In this document: one piece after another, positions 1 through 8,071 of the stretch
Layout: every line of letters starts with the position of its first letter
Position numbering within the stretch: position 1 is the first letter of the stretch
DNA from: Pseudomonadota bacterium
GTDB taxonomy: Bacteria > Pseudomonadota > Alphaproteobacteria > Rhizobiales > Devosiaceae
Length of the DNA: 34,893 nt
Reading direction: 5' to 3'
NCBI GenBank assembly: GCA_023433775.1
Contig: JAEYTY010000135.1
Span: forward strand, 1-34,893
The notes under the pieces: generated by a model
Told to the model about the DNA's origin: nothing
What the model saw: only the letters and a program-made list of their open reading frames with translations
Database searches by the model: none
Translations under genes and position numbers: made by a program

Positions 1-583
1 CGGGCTGGTCGCGCTGCCATTTCTGCGGATCGAAAATCTGCGCCACCTGCGGGGCGATCTGCGCATCATTGCGGGTGAAGCGCGCATTGGGCCAGCGATT
101 GGCGAGATCGGCAAAGGCGTCTTCCACGCTGGTTTCGGCATCGGCAAAGCCCAGCCCCGAAATGCCATATTCAGTCGCTGTCACCACGGCGGTGCCAAAG
201 GGCGAAGGCGCAATGCCCCAGACCATGTCGAGCCCGGCGCCGCCGGCGCGAAAGGCGCCCGGCGGCATGGCCTCATAGGTGACGAAAAGATCATGAAGGC
301 GCGAGGTGGAGGAAAGGCCCACCTCATAAGTGGTGTCGAGCACGCTGGCCTGCTGGGTGAGGAGGCTCTTGGCGTGATCGAGGGCCACGGCCTGGGCAAA
401 GCTTTTTGGGCTGAGGCCACACCAGCGGCGGAATACATCGGTCAATTGCCGCTCGCTCATGCCCATGGCGCGAGCAAAACGGGTGAGGTCGGTCGCGTCC
501 GGCCCGGTTTCGCTTAAGTAGCGAATGGCGGCGCGGATCGTCTCGTAATCACTGGCCGGCGCGGAAATGGAAATCTGGTTCAT
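1..583 (-). CDS. AraC-type HTH / methylated-DNA-protein-cysteine methyltransferase fusion (3' end outside window)
   Basis: The reading frame opens at an ATG ending at 583 and runs off the left edge, so about 194 residues are visible. The N-terminal ~100 residues are an AraC-type DNA-binding region, with the second helix-turn-helix around 'FARAMGMSERQLTDVFRRW' and the LSPKSF turn. After it comes the ribonuclease-H-like start of an O6-alkylguanine-DNA alkyltransferase domain (PPGAFRAGGAG, then SPFGTAVVTATEYGISGL). The catalytic PCHR cysteine would lie beyond the window. This order is that of Ada-like proteins without the N-terminal zinc/phosphotriester domain. The expected role is direct repair of O6-methylguanine, possibly coupled to transcriptional activation. 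The absence of the Ada N-terminal domain is seen directly; the repair function is inferred because the active site is not visible. Confidence 0.85.
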   Translation of the reverse strand, partial: MNQISISAPASDYETIRAAIRYLSETGPDATDLTRFARAMGMSERQLTDVFRRWCGLSPKSFAQAVALDHAKSLLTQQASVLDTTYEVGLSSTSRLHDLFVTYEAMPPGAFRAGGAGLDMVWGIAPSPFGTAVVTATEYGISGLGFADAETSVEDAFADLANRWPNARFTRNDAQIAPQVAQIFDPQKWQRDQP

Positions 584-657
584 GGCAACATGCCCTGTGG
601 GTCGTCATGCGCCTTGTCTAGGTCTGGTCGCGGGCAAAGGCGACCCGATTTTGACCT

Positions 658-1143
658 TTAGCCGGGCAGCCGGGCGGCGCGCAGGCTGCGGCCAAATTCG
701 CGGGCAAAGCTGGCCCGGTCACTGGTGCTCAAAAAGGAACCCAGTTCCAGCTCGTGTTCACCGAGCCGGACAAAGAGCGCAATGGCCCGCTCATTCTCGT
801 CCCGCACCAGTCGCAGGCGCACGGCGTGCGGCTTGCCGCGCCAAAGCTTGCGGGCCGAGCCGGGAGCAGAGGTGGTGATTTCGAGCTGGTCGGGCCAGAG
901 TGTCACCTGCTGCATGAATTTGCGGCGCTTCGCCTGGCGCAGGCTCAAGGCCGTCAACCCGCCACCCGTGAGGGCGAAGCCGGCCAGGCCCGGCAGCAGG
1001 AATTCCGGCACGGCGACAAGGAAGGGAATGGCAATAATCAGCGCCAGAGCAAAGGCCACCCAGCCGCCGAAAACGCGCACGGAATTGTCCGGGCGCAGCG
1101 TGGCGGCAAAAAGCGGCGTGGTGGTTGTGGCTTGCATGGGCAT
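658..1143 (-). CDS. DUF2244 family membrane protein
   Basis: This 161-residue protein matches the DUF2244 pattern. A short N-terminus is followed by two closely spaced hydrophobic segments (about residues 27-45 and 49-64), then a cytoplasmic beta-rich tail containing a WRGKPHAVRLRL stretch and a C-terminal 'FAREFGRSLRAAR' helix. The biochemical function of the family is unknown. The start at 1143 is preceded by GGAG eight bases upstream; an ATG two codons later is possible but less well placed. It is divergent from nth with only 45 bases between the start codons, so the two probably share a regulatory region. The family assignment rests on overall pattern rather than a catalytic motif. Confidence 0.8.
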   Translation of the reverse strand: MPMQATTTTPLFAATLRPDNSVRVFGGWVAFALALIIAIPFLVAVPEFLLPGLAGFALTGGGLTALSLRQAKRRKFMQQVTLWPDQLEITTSAPGSARKLWRGKPHAVRLRLVRDENERAIALFVRLGEHELELGSFLSTSDRASFAREFGRSLRAARLPG

Positions 1144-1188
1144 GATGATGTCTCCCAGAAATACTGGCAGAGATTCGGGGGCGAGAGA

Positions 1189-1878
1189 ATGGCAGCGAGC
1201 AAAAAAGTGAAGAAGCTGGGCAAGGCGGAAGCCGAAGCCATTTTCGTCCGCTTTGCCGAAATCGAGCCCGAGCCCAAGGGCGAGCTAGATTACGTCAACG
1301 CCTTTACGCTGCTGGTGGCGGTGGTGCTTTCGGCCCAGGCCACCGATGTCGGCGTCAACAAGGCAACGAAAACGCTGTTTCAGCTGGCGCCGACCCCGGC
1401 GGCCATGGTCGCCCTCGGGCTAGAGCGAATCGAAGCGGAAGTGCGCACTATCGGGCTTTATCGCACCAAGGCCAAGAACGTGCTGGCGCTGTCGCAGCTT
1501 TTGATCGAGCGTCACAATGGTGAAGTGCCGGACAATCGCGAGGCACTGGAGGCGCTGCCCGGCGTGGGCCGCAAGACGGCCAATGTGGTGCTCAATATCT
1601 TTTTCAAGCAGCCCACCATTGCCGTCGATACCCATCTTTTCCGGGTGAGCAATCGCACCGGGTTGGCGCCGGGAAAGACGCCGCTGGCTGTCGAGCTGGC
1701 GCTGGAAAAGCAGATCCCCGCCCGCTTCATGCTTCACGCCCATCACTGGCTGATCCTGCATGGCCGCTATATCTGCAAGGCGCGAAAGCCCGAATGCTGG
1801 CGCTGCCCTATTGCGCAATGGTGTCTCTTTGAGCCCAAGACGCCACTGCCGTCGGTGCCGGCGCCCAAACGGGGTTAG
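1189..1878 (+). CDS. nth: Endonuclease III (DNA glycosylase/AP lyase)
   Basis: Base-excision-repair enzyme that removes oxidised pyrimidines and cuts at abasic sites. The 229-residue product has the helix-hairpin-helix LPGVGRKTANVVL, giving the catalytic lysine at about residue 129. The catalytic aspartate is at about 147 in VDTHLFRV. The 4Fe-4S loop C-x6-C-x2-C-x5-C spans residues 196-212 near the C-terminus. I chose the ATG at 1189 because the frame is open much further upstream but the upstream part runs antisense to the DUF2244 gene. The stop overlaps, by two bases, the stop of the convergent DUF2214 gene. E. coli Nth is 211 residues, so the length is normal. Confidence 0.97.
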   Translation: MAASKKVKKLGKAEAEAIFVRFAEIEPEPKGELDYVNAFTLLVAVVLSAQATDVGVNKATKTLFQLAPTPAAMVALGLERIEAEVRTIGLYRTKAKNVLALSQLLIERHNGEVPDNREALEALPGVGRKTANVVLNIFFKQPTIAVDTHLFRVSNRTGLAPGKTPLAVELALEKQIPARFMLHAHHWLILHGRYICKARKPECWRCPIAQWCLFEPKTPLPSVPAPKRG

Positions 1879-2327
1879 CTGCCATAGCCCCGCGCCATGG
1901 CGGCGGCAAAGATGGGAATGAGCACGAGGACGCCGCCCTGGAGATGAAGAAAGCGACGGCTGGCCGCGATTTCACTGGCGGGTGGCGCATAGGCCGGCTC
2001 GGCATTGGCGGCAGCAAGCCAGCGGCGGATGGCCATTGTGGGCGGAATGGTGAGGAGGCCCATGACGAGAAAGGCCGCCATTTTGCCCCAGAAGGCGTGG
2101 TTGCCCCAATAATAGCTTTCATCCACCGCGCCGAAAAACACGCGCAGCACGCCGATGACGATGACGAGGCCGGCGACGCCGCCATAGGCGCCGTCGATAC
2201 CGGCAAGGCGCTTGATATTGGCGCCGGAAAGACCGGTTCGCACGAGGCCGAATTCAATGGCGAAGAGGGCAACAAGCCCAAAAACGGCAAGATGATGCGC
2301 TGACGCCAGAACCAGATCCCAGTCCAT
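1875..2327 (-). CDS. DUF2214 family integral membrane protein
   Basis: A 150-residue hydrophobic protein with four predicted membrane segments (about residues 8-28, 50-68, 83-100 and 130-147) and the family's 'HHLAVFGL' opening and 'YYWGNHAFWGK' centre. The function is unknown. It converges on nth with overlapping stop codons and is divergent from the TetR gene. The dyad-symmetric sequence between them at 2340-2389 suggests that the TetR protein controls this gene. That regulatory link is inference. It is the only gene sharing that intergenic region, so it is the best candidate target. Confidence 0.78.
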   Translation of the reverse strand: MDWDLVLASAHHLAVFGLVALFAIEFGLVRTGLSGANIKRLAGIDGAYGGVAGLVIVIGVLRVFFGAVDESYYWGNHAFWGKMAAFLVMGLLTIPPTMAIRRWLAAANAEPAYAPPASEIAASRRFLHLQGGVLVLIPIFAAAMARGYGS

Positions 2328-2339
2328 GCCCTATTCTCC

Positions 2340-2389
2340 ATGTTGACACTGACCACATGAAGAGACGTATATGTGGGCAATGTCAACAT
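2340..2389. promoter_or_regulatory. 50-bp dyad-symmetric operator between DUF2214 and tetR genes
   Basis: Outer arms ATGTTGACA (2340-2348) and TGTCAACAT (2381-2389) are perfect inverted repeats. Inner arms CACAT (2354-2358) and ATGTG (2371-2375) share exactly the same centre, between 2364 and 2365. The outer arms also hold TTGACA on both strands, so each could serve as a -35 element for one of the divergent genes. On the plus strand, a TATATG at 2368-2373 would place the transcription start at about 2380, next to an in-frame ATG. The most economical reading is an autoregulatory TetR operator covering both promoters. Confidence 0.65.
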
Positions 2390-2940
2390 TACCCAACGCA
2401 CCCTATCACCACGGCAATCTGCGCCACACGCTGCTCGAAGTGGCGCTGCGCATTCTTGAGCGCGAAGGCGAGGCGGGAATCGGCCTGCGCGATCTCGCCC
2501 GGGCCGTCGGCGTTTCGCCAGCGGCGCCGTATCGTCATTTCGATAGCCGCGCGGCGCTGCTCGAGGCGCTGGCGGTGACGGGCTTTCAGAGATTCACGGC
2601 CCGCATGGAGGCTGTTATGGCCAGCGAGCCGGACAACCCAATTGCGGCCATGGGCAAGACCTATGTGATCTTTGCCCTGCAAAATCCCAACCTCTTCCGG
2701 CTGATGTTTTCTCCGACGCTGAATAAGGCGGCGCGACCGGGGCTCAGCATGGCGGCGGATGCGGCCTTTGAAACCCTGCGGCGCGCCATCGGTGATGACA
2801 CACGCACCGGCCGGATCAGGGCGCTGGCGGCCTGGTCAAAAGTGCATGGCCTTGCCGTATTGATGCTGGACGGGCAGATCGCCAGCGCGCCGGGCGAGGA
2901 CAGCGACGCCCTGCTGGCCGAGATCATCGCAAGCCTCTAG
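2380..2940 (+). CDS. TetR/AcrR family transcriptional regulator
   Basis: One-component repressor. The N-terminal TetR helix-turn-helix is clear: YHHGNLRHTLLEVALRIL, then LRDLARAVGVSPAAPYRHF at about residues 39-57. The C-terminal ligand-binding half resembles the WHG/TetR_C_33 class, with NPNLFRLMFSP in the middle; the ligand cannot be told. Two in-frame starts exist, ATG at 2371 and ATG at 2380, and neither has a Shine-Dalgarno sequence. I prefer 2380 because a promoter in the operator (TTGACA 2343-2348, TATATG 2368-2373) would start transcription there, giving a leaderless message. It is divergent from the DUF2214 gene, its likely target. Confidence 0.9.
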   Translation: MSTLPNAPYHHGNLRHTLLEVALRILEREGEAGIGLRDLARAVGVSPAAPYRHFDSRAALLEALAVTGFQRFTARMEAVMASEPDNPIAAMGKTYVIFALQNPNLFRLMFSPTLNKAARPGLSMAADAAFETLRRAIGDDTRTGRIRALAAWSKVHGLAVLMLDGQIASAPGEDSDALLAEIIASL

Positions 2941-3017
2941 AGCGCCCAACGTTGCCTAAGATTGCATGATCCTCTAAACCGGCCAGCGGCCTTTATCATT
3001 TCCGGATTTCGACGCTC

Positions 3018-4022
3018 ATGACCCAGACCCGCTTCGATGTGCTCACCATCGGCAATGCCATCGTCGATATCATTGCTCCGGTCGAGCCCGGATTCATCGA
3101 GCGCGAGGGCATGACCGAGGGCGTCATGCATCTGATCGATACGGATCGGGCCGAATATCTCTATGGCAATATGCCGCTCAGCCGGCAGCAGATTTCCGGT
3201 GGCTCGGCCGCCAATACGGCAGCCGGCATTGCCTCGCTGGGCGGCCGCGCCGCCTTTGTCGGCAAGGTCGCCGATGATCAGCTGGGCGATGTGTTCGAAA
3301 CCGATCTCAACCAGACGGGCGTCCATTACACCACCTCGCGCCTCAAGAATGGCGCGCTGACCGCCCGCTGCATGATCTTCGTCTCGCCCGATGGCGAGCG
3401 GACGATGAACACCTATCTCGGCGCCTGCCATGAACTGACCGAGCGCGATATCAATCCCGATGAAATCGGCGGCGCCGCCATCACCTATATGGAAGGCTTC
3501 CTCTGGGACCCGGTGGAAGCCAAGAAGGCCTTCGTGCTGGCGGCCCATTATGCCCACAAGAACGAGCGCGCCGCGGCCTTCACCCTCTCCGATCCATTCT
3601 GCGTCGATCGCTACCGCGCCGAGTTTCTGGATCTCATCCGCTCAAAGACCATGGACTATGTGTTCGCCAATATGAACGAGCTCAAGTCCCTCTACGAAAC
3701 CGATGACCTGGGCGAGGCCGTGCGCCAGATCGCCAAGGATGCGGAAGTCGCCGCCATTACCATGGGTGCCGAAGGAGCCATGGCGGTGGTCAATGGCGAG
3801 GTGATTTCAGTGCCGGCTTTCCCGGTCGACACGGTGGCCGACGCGACCGGCGCCGGCGATCTTTTTGCTTCGGGGTTCCTGCTCGGCATGGCGCGTGGCC
3901 AGAGCGTTGGTTCGGCACTGCGCACCGGCTGCCTTGCCGCCTCAGAGGTCATTTCCCATATCGGCGCCCGCCCGCAGACCAGGCTCGAAGACCTGGCCCG
4001 CGAGAACGGTCTGTTCGACTAG
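3018..4022 (+). CDS. Adenosine kinase (PfkB family sugar kinase)
   Basis: ATP-dependent ribokinase-family kinase of 334 residues. Both PfkB signatures are present: GGSAANTAAGIASLGG near residue 61, and DATGAGDLFASGFL with the catalytic base Asp at about 281. The N-terminus (FDVLTIGNAIVDIIAP) and the SDPFCVDRYR stretch are typical of the bacterial adenosine kinase subgroup commonly annotated in Rhizobiales. The expected reaction is adenosine + ATP to AMP + ADP in purine salvage. Other nucleoside or sugar substrates cannot be excluded from motifs alone. It converges on pyrF with three bases between the stops. Confidence 0.88.
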   Translation: MTQTRFDVLTIGNAIVDIIAPVEPGFIEREGMTEGVMHLIDTDRAEYLYGNMPLSRQQISGGSAANTAAGIASLGGRAAFVGKVADDQLGDVFETDLNQTGVHYTTSRLKNGALTARCMIFVSPDGERTMNTYLGACHELTERDINPDEIGGAAITYMEGFLWDPVEAKKAFVLAAHYAHKNERAAAFTLSDPFCVDRYRAEFLDLIRSKTMDYVFANMNELKSLYETDDLGEAVRQIAKDAEVAAITMGAEGAMAVVNGEVISVPAFPVDTVADATGAGDLFASGFLLGMARGQSVGSALRTGCLAASEVISHIGARPQTRLEDLARENGLFD

Positions 4023-4025
4023 GGG

Positions 4026-4724
4026 TCAGGCGTCCGCCATCGCCCCGTTCATTTCGGCGAGAATAGCGCGGGCTGCTGCCGCCGGATCGGCCGCCTCGAT
4101 GATGGGCCGCGCCACCACAAGGTGGCTCGCGCCCGCTGCAACGGCCGCCGCCGGACCCATGACCCGCTTTTGATCGCCCAGAGCGCTGCCAGCGGGGCGA
4201 ATGCCCGGCGTCACCAGCGCCATGTCCGGCCCGATAATGGAGCGCACGACACTGGCTTCATGCGGCGATGACACCAGCCCGCCAATGCCCGCGTCCCGCG
4301 CCTGCCGGGCGCGGAGGGCGACGAGCCCCGCCGTATCATGGGCAAAGCCTGCTTCGGCCACATCGGCATCGTCCATCGAGGTCAGCACCGAGACGCCCAG
4401 GATGCAGAGACCGGAGCCGGCTGCGCCCCTGACGGCGGCGCGCATACATTGGGGATAGGCGTGGACGGTGAGCATGGTCGCGCCGGTGGCGGCAATGGCG
4501 GCGACGCCCTTTTCGACCGTGTTGTCGATGTCGAGCAGCTTGAGATCGAAGAAGACCTTCTTGCCGGCCGCCAGCAATTCCTTGCCCAGCGCAAAGCCAT
4601 CGGCGCCGTAAAAGCACTCATAGCCGATCTTGTAGAAATTGACGCTGTCGCCCAGTGCCGTGACGATTTCCTCGGCGCGTGCGCGCGTCGAAACGTCGAG
4701 GCCCACGATCAAATGGTCCGCCAT
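4026..4724 (-). CDS. pyrF: Orotidine 5'-phosphate decarboxylase
   Basis: Last step of de novo UMP synthesis: decarboxylation of OMP. The 232-residue TIM barrel opens with LIVGLDVSTRARA and carries the catalytic D-x-K-x-x-D array in FFDLKLLDIDNTV (Asp60, Lys62, Asp65). The phosphate-binding end has TPGIRPAG and a late VVARPI stretch. The common DIPNT is here DIDNT, a mild variation with the catalytic residues intact. It lies 65 bases downstream of the FMN reductase gene on the same strand and may be cotranscribed with it. Confidence 0.97.
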   Translation of the reverse strand: MADHLIVGLDVSTRARAEEIVTALGDSVNFYKIGYECFYGADGFALGKELLAAGKKVFFDLKLLDIDNTVEKGVAAIAATGATMLTVHAYPQCMRAAVRGAAGSGLCILGVSVLTSMDDADVAEAGFAHDTAGLVALRARQARDAGIGGLVSSPHEASVVRSIIGPDMALVTPGIRPAGSALGDQKRVMGPAAAVAAGASHLVVARPIIEAADPAAAARAILAEMNGAMADA

Positions 4725-4789
4725 GCTGCTTCCTCCGATGTCGACAATGGCTTGGGACTAGACCAAATCGCCCAAAGGGGCAAGTGAGG

Positions 4790-5335
4790 CTAGCCCCGGC
4801 TGAAGCTGGTCAGTTCCTCGACCATCTGGTCGACCTTGCGGATGGTGGATTTTTCGACCGGATTGCCGGCCTCGTCAAAGGCGTCTTCGGCTGGTCCGAT
4901 GCCGAGCAGGGTCGGCACGACCAAAGTGCCCACCTTGGTCAGCGATTCGCGCAAATGGCTCAAACCCCAGATGGTGCCATATTTGCCCGAGCTGACCCCA
5001 CCAATGCCGAAAGTGGCGTGGCGGAAGGGGCTCGGCTTCTGGCGGCTGAGCCAGGCCAGCGTATTGACCAGCAGGGGCGTCGCGCCGCCGTTATATTCGG
5101 GCGAGGCAATGAAGACGATGTCATGGCTGCGCCAGAGCTCGGCCAGCCGCCCGGCGGCCTCGGGCACATTGTCCGGCTCAAGATCTTCGTTGAAGATCGG
5201 CATGTCGTAATCGGCCAGGGTGATTTCGGTGACGGCGACGCCGGCCTCGCTCAGTTTCCGGCCCATATGGGCCTGCAATTTCTGATTATACGAGCCCTTG
5301 CGAATGGACCCCGAAAGCGTAAGCGCTGTTTTCAT
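4790..5335 (-). CDS. NADPH-dependent FMN reductase / quinone reductase, flavodoxin fold
   Basis: A 181-residue flavodoxin-like protein of the NADPH-dependent FMN reductase (ChrR/YieF/WrbA-like) superfamily. The FMN phosphate loop SGSIRKGSYN is at residues 8-17 and the isoalloxazine-contacting PEYNGG at 79-84. Such enzymes reduce flavins, quinones, azo dyes or chromate using NAD(P)H and help limit redox cycling; the physiological substrate cannot be inferred. It is divergent from the VOC gene across about 127 bases, which contain a TCCAGA-N5-TCTGGA inverted repeat at 5395-5411 that might be regulatory. Confidence 0.88.
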   Translation of the reverse strand: MKTALTLSGSIRKGSYNQKLQAHMGRKLSEAGVAVTEITLADYDMPIFNEDLEPDNVPEAAGRLAELWRSHDIVFIASPEYNGGATPLLVNTLAWLSRQKPSPFRHATFGIGGVSSGKYGTIWGLSHLRESLTKVGTLVVPTLLGIGPAEDAFDEAGNPVEKSTIRKVDQMVEELTSFSRG

Positions 5336-5462
5336 GTAAAGTTCTGCCTTCCGGATTGTCGAAATCGGTCTCGTCCGACCGTCATAGTATCAGTTCCAGA
5401 CCGGCTCTGGAGCAATGCCGAGCGGTCAAGAGGCTAACAAAAGTGTCCAGAAGGAGTTCCAC

Positions 5463-5873
5463 ATGGCTGCCCCGATGATCTTCGTCAACGTGCCTATCAG
5501 CGATCTGGCTGCATCCATCGGCTATTACAAGGCGCTGGGTTTTGATCACAATCCGCAATTCAGCGATGAGACAGGCGCCTGCATCGTCATCAGCGACACT
5601 ATTTATCTGATGGTGCTGACGCATGAAAAGTTTCTCAACTTTTCAGCCAATCCCATTCCTGATCCGAAGAGCCAGACCCAGGCGCTTTATGCCCTGTCGC
5701 AGGACAGCCGCGATGCAGTGGACGCCATTGCCGAAAAGGGCCTGAAAGCCGGCGGCACGGAAACGCGCCCGGTCCAGGACATGGGCTTCATGTATTCGCG
5801 GGCCATTGCCGATGTGGACGGCCATGTCTGGGAATATTTCTGGATGGATATGGGCCAGATGCCCACCGCGTAA
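5463..5873 (+). CDS. VOC (glyoxalase/bleomycin-resistance) family protein
   Basis: A 136-residue vicinal-oxygen-chelate fold protein with two beta-alpha-beta-beta-beta modules. The first opens with MIFVNVPISDLAASIGYYKALGF and the second contains the characteristic DVDGHVWEYFWMD ending. Family members are metal-dependent lyases, dioxygenases or resistance proteins. The closest annotation would be 'glyoxalase/lactoylglutathione lyase-like', but the substrate is unknown. I start at 5463 because AAGGAG at 5451-5456 is ideally placed before that ATG; an upstream in-frame ATG at 5415 has no such site. It is single-gene and converges on the glycosyltransferase gene. Confidence 0.88.
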   Translation: MAAPMIFVNVPISDLAASIGYYKALGFDHNPQFSDETGACIVISDTIYLMVLTHEKFLNFSANPIPDPKSQTQALYALSQDSRDAVDAIAEKGLKAGGTETRPVQDMGFMYSRAIADVDGHVWEYFWMDMGQMPTA

Positions 5874-5876
5874 ACC

Positions 5877-6758
5877 TTAGCCCAGCCGCAGCCAGCCCCG
5901 AACCATGCGGAGGAGCCGCTCGCGGCGGTACTGGTAATAGAATGCATTGGTCATGAGGTGCCGATAGGTCTGCTTGAAGGCCACGCGCGGCCAGGCCACC
6001 CAGGGTTTGGCGTCGGCGGAATAATGCAGGATCATCGGGTTATAGGCCTCATTGGCCGGCTCGGGATTCTGCAGGTTCCAGCGCGGCGCCAGTTCCAGAA
6101 TGCGGCCGCGGAAGCAGAAATTGATGATGTCCTGATCGTAGTAGAACTGCGCCAGTTCATCCGCCGGAACGCCCGCCAGCGCGGCGGCGAAATTCATGGC
6201 CCGATATTGGGCGAGATCGATCAGCATGACGCCCGAATTGAAATAGGGCTCGGCCAGCGAAAACACCTTTCGTGTCCTGAGATCGCGCCCGCCAGGGCAA
6301 TGAAAGCGGTCGGGCTGCTGTACCGCGGCGATGGCATGGCCTTGCATATCGAGTGTGAACAGCGGATCGAGCGCGCCGCGCACGAAGGTGTCGCTGTCGA
6401 GATAGAGCACCCGCTCGATATCGGCGCCCAGCAGATCGCCCAGAAACAGCCGCGCATAAATGACGGGGTGAAACCGCGCCTTGCGAATGGGCGGGAAGGC
6501 GGCGATGCGTCGGCTCAACACATCGGATTGGGCGAGCGGAATGAAATTGAGTACTGCGCCATAGTCACGCCCGATGCTGGCAATGGCGTCATGATGCTGG
6601 GTGGTCAGTTCGGCGTGCAGCAGATGAAAGCGCAGGCGCCGGGGATCGGGGCTGGAGAGGCAGACCGAGCGCATGGTGGCATAGGCCGGCGCCCAGAACT
6701 TGTCATCGAACCCCAGGGCAATCTCGATAAAACCGGAGGCAGGGGCGTATGCCCCCAT
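5877..6758 (-). CDS. Family 8 glycosyltransferase
   Basis: Retaining GT-A glycosyltransferase of family GT8 (galactosyl/glucosyl transferases of LPS, glycogenin-like). Seen are the nucleotide-sugar entry IEIALGFDDKFW, the metal-binding DSD in RVLYLDSDTF (about residues 121-123 from this start), the central YFNSGVMLIDL and the late ILHYSADAKPW that closes the active site. The probable role is transfer to lipopolysaccharide or another surface glycan; the acceptor is unknown. Two starts are possible: ATG at 6758, used here, or TTG at 6803. The TTG would overlap the dnaJ stop as TTGA and add a low-complexity 15-residue leader. The tight packing behind dnaJ suggests readthrough from it. Confidence 0.9.
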   Translation of the reverse strand: MGAYAPASGFIEIALGFDDKFWAPAYATMRSVCLSSPDPRRLRFHLLHAELTTQHHDAIASIGRDYGAVLNFIPLAQSDVLSRRIAAFPPIRKARFHPVIYARLFLGDLLGADIERVLYLDSDTFVRGALDPLFTLDMQGHAIAAVQQPDRFHCPGGRDLRTRKVFSLAEPYFNSGVMLIDLAQYRAMNFAAALAGVPADELAQFYYDQDIINFCFRGRILELAPRWNLQNPEPANEAYNPMILHYSADAKPWVAWPRVAFKQTYRHLMTNAFYYQYRRERLLRMVRGWLRLG

Positions 6759-6799
6759 GCCTTGCGGATCAATCCCCTGCGGCCCGGGATCGAGCGGGC

Positions 6800-7933
6800 T
6801 CAAGCTTCAAACATCTTCTTGAGCTTGTCGAAGAAGCCACCCGAAGTCGGGTTGGTTTCGGCCGTTTCGAGCCGGGCAAATTCCTCAAGCAATTCGCGCT
6901 GCCGCTTGCTGAGCGCCTGCGGCGTTTCGATATCGAGCTGTACATAGAGATCGCCGACATCCTTGCTCCGGAGCACCGGCATTCCCTTGCCCTTGAGGCG
7001 GACGCGCTGGCCCGGCTGGGTGCCCGCCGGCACCTTGACCTTGGCGCGGGCATTATCAAGCGTCGGCACTTCGAATTCGCCGCCCAGAGCCGCCGTGGTC
7101 ATGGCGATGGGCACGCGGGCATAAAGATCGGCGCCGTCGCGCTGGAAGAGGCTGTGCGGCTTGATCGAGATGAAAATATAGAGATCGCCCGGAGGCCCGC
7201 CGCGCAAACCGGCTTCGCCTTCATTGGCGAGACGAATACGGGTGCCATCCTCGATGCCGCTTGGAATATCGACCGAGAGCTTGCGGTTCTGCTGGCGACG
7301 GCCCTGCCCGCCGCAATCGGTACAGGGCTGGTCCATCATCTCGCCGCGGCCCTGACAGACCGGGCAGGTGCGCTCGATGGTAAAAAAGCCCTGCGCCGCC
7401 CGCACCTTGCCATGGCCATTGCACTGGCGGCAGGTATGGGTCCCGGTGCCGGGCTTGGCGCCGGTGCCGTCGCAGGTGTCGCAGCCGGCCAGGGTCGGCA
7501 CGTCGATTTCGACGGTGCGGCCGTCATAACTTTCTTCGAGGCTGATCTCGAGATTATAGCGCAGATCCGAGCCGCGCATCTTGGCAGCACCGCCGCCCCC
7601 GCGCCGGCCACCGCCGCCCATGAAGTCACCAAAAATGTCCTCGAAAATATCGGACATGGAGGAGGAAAATTCGGGGCCGAAGCCTGCCCCGCCACGCCCG
7701 CCGCCATTTTCAAAGGCGGCATGGCCGAAGCGGTCATAGGCGGCGCGCTTTTGCGCGTCCTTCAGCGTGTCATAGGCCTCGTTGATTTCCTTGAACTTGT
7801 TTTCCGCCTCGGCATTGCCGGGATTGCGGTCGGGGTGAAACTGCATGGCCATCTTGCGATAGGCGCTCTTCAGCGTTGCCTCATCTGCCCCCTTCTGGCA
7901 GCCGAGAACATCGTAAAAGTCACGTTTGGCCAA
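6800..7933 (-). CDS. dnaJ: Molecular chaperone DnaJ (Hsp40)
   Basis: Type I Hsp40 co-chaperone of DnaK, 377 residues. The order is J-domain with HPD at residues 33-35, a Gly/Phe-rich linker (about 76-118), and four CxxCxGxG zinc-finger repeats beginning near residues 151, 168, 190 and 204. Two C-terminal beta-sandwich substrate-binding domains and a short dimerisation tail follow. The start codon is TTG; the sequence from MAKRDFYDVLG onward matches the family start, so no other codon fits. In most Rhizobiales dnaK and dnaJ are adjacent. Here a BrnTA pair, a terminator and a hairpin repeat lie between them, so dnaJ probably has its own promoter. Confidence 0.98.
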   Translation of the reverse strand: MAKRDFYDVLGCQKGADEATLKSAYRKMAMQFHPDRNPGNAEAENKFKEINEAYDTLKDAQKRAAYDRFGHAAFENGGGRGGAGFGPEFSSSMSDIFEDIFGDFMGGGGRRGGGGAAKMRGSDLRYNLEISLEESYDGRTVEIDVPTLAGCDTCDGTGAKPGTGTHTCRQCNGHGKVRAAQGFFTIERTCPVCQGRGEMMDQPCTDCGGQGRRQQNRKLSVDIPSGIEDGTRIRLANEGEAGLRGGPPGDLYIFISIKPHSLFQRDGADLYARVPIAMTTAALGGEFEVPTLDNARAKVKVPAGTQPGQRVRLKGKGMPVLRSKDVGDLYVQLDIETPQALSKRQRELLEEFARLETAETNPTSGGFFDKLKKMFEA

Positions 7934-8071
7934 AATGAACTCGCTTTATCGGTCGCGCCGGTCTGGTCGTCGCGGTGGATTAAAAGGAAAACCGGCATGA
8001 CCGGCTGTTCCTGCGCATATGGGCAGATCGGCGCGTCTTAGCAAGGGGCGCCGGACGGATCAACCAGCCCC

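Noticed and set aside
5366..5381. CGGTC-N6-GACCG inverted repeat between the FMN reductase and VOC genes
   Set aside because: Five-base arms are expected by chance in GC-rich DNA. The neighbouring 6-bp repeat is mentioned only as a weak possibility.
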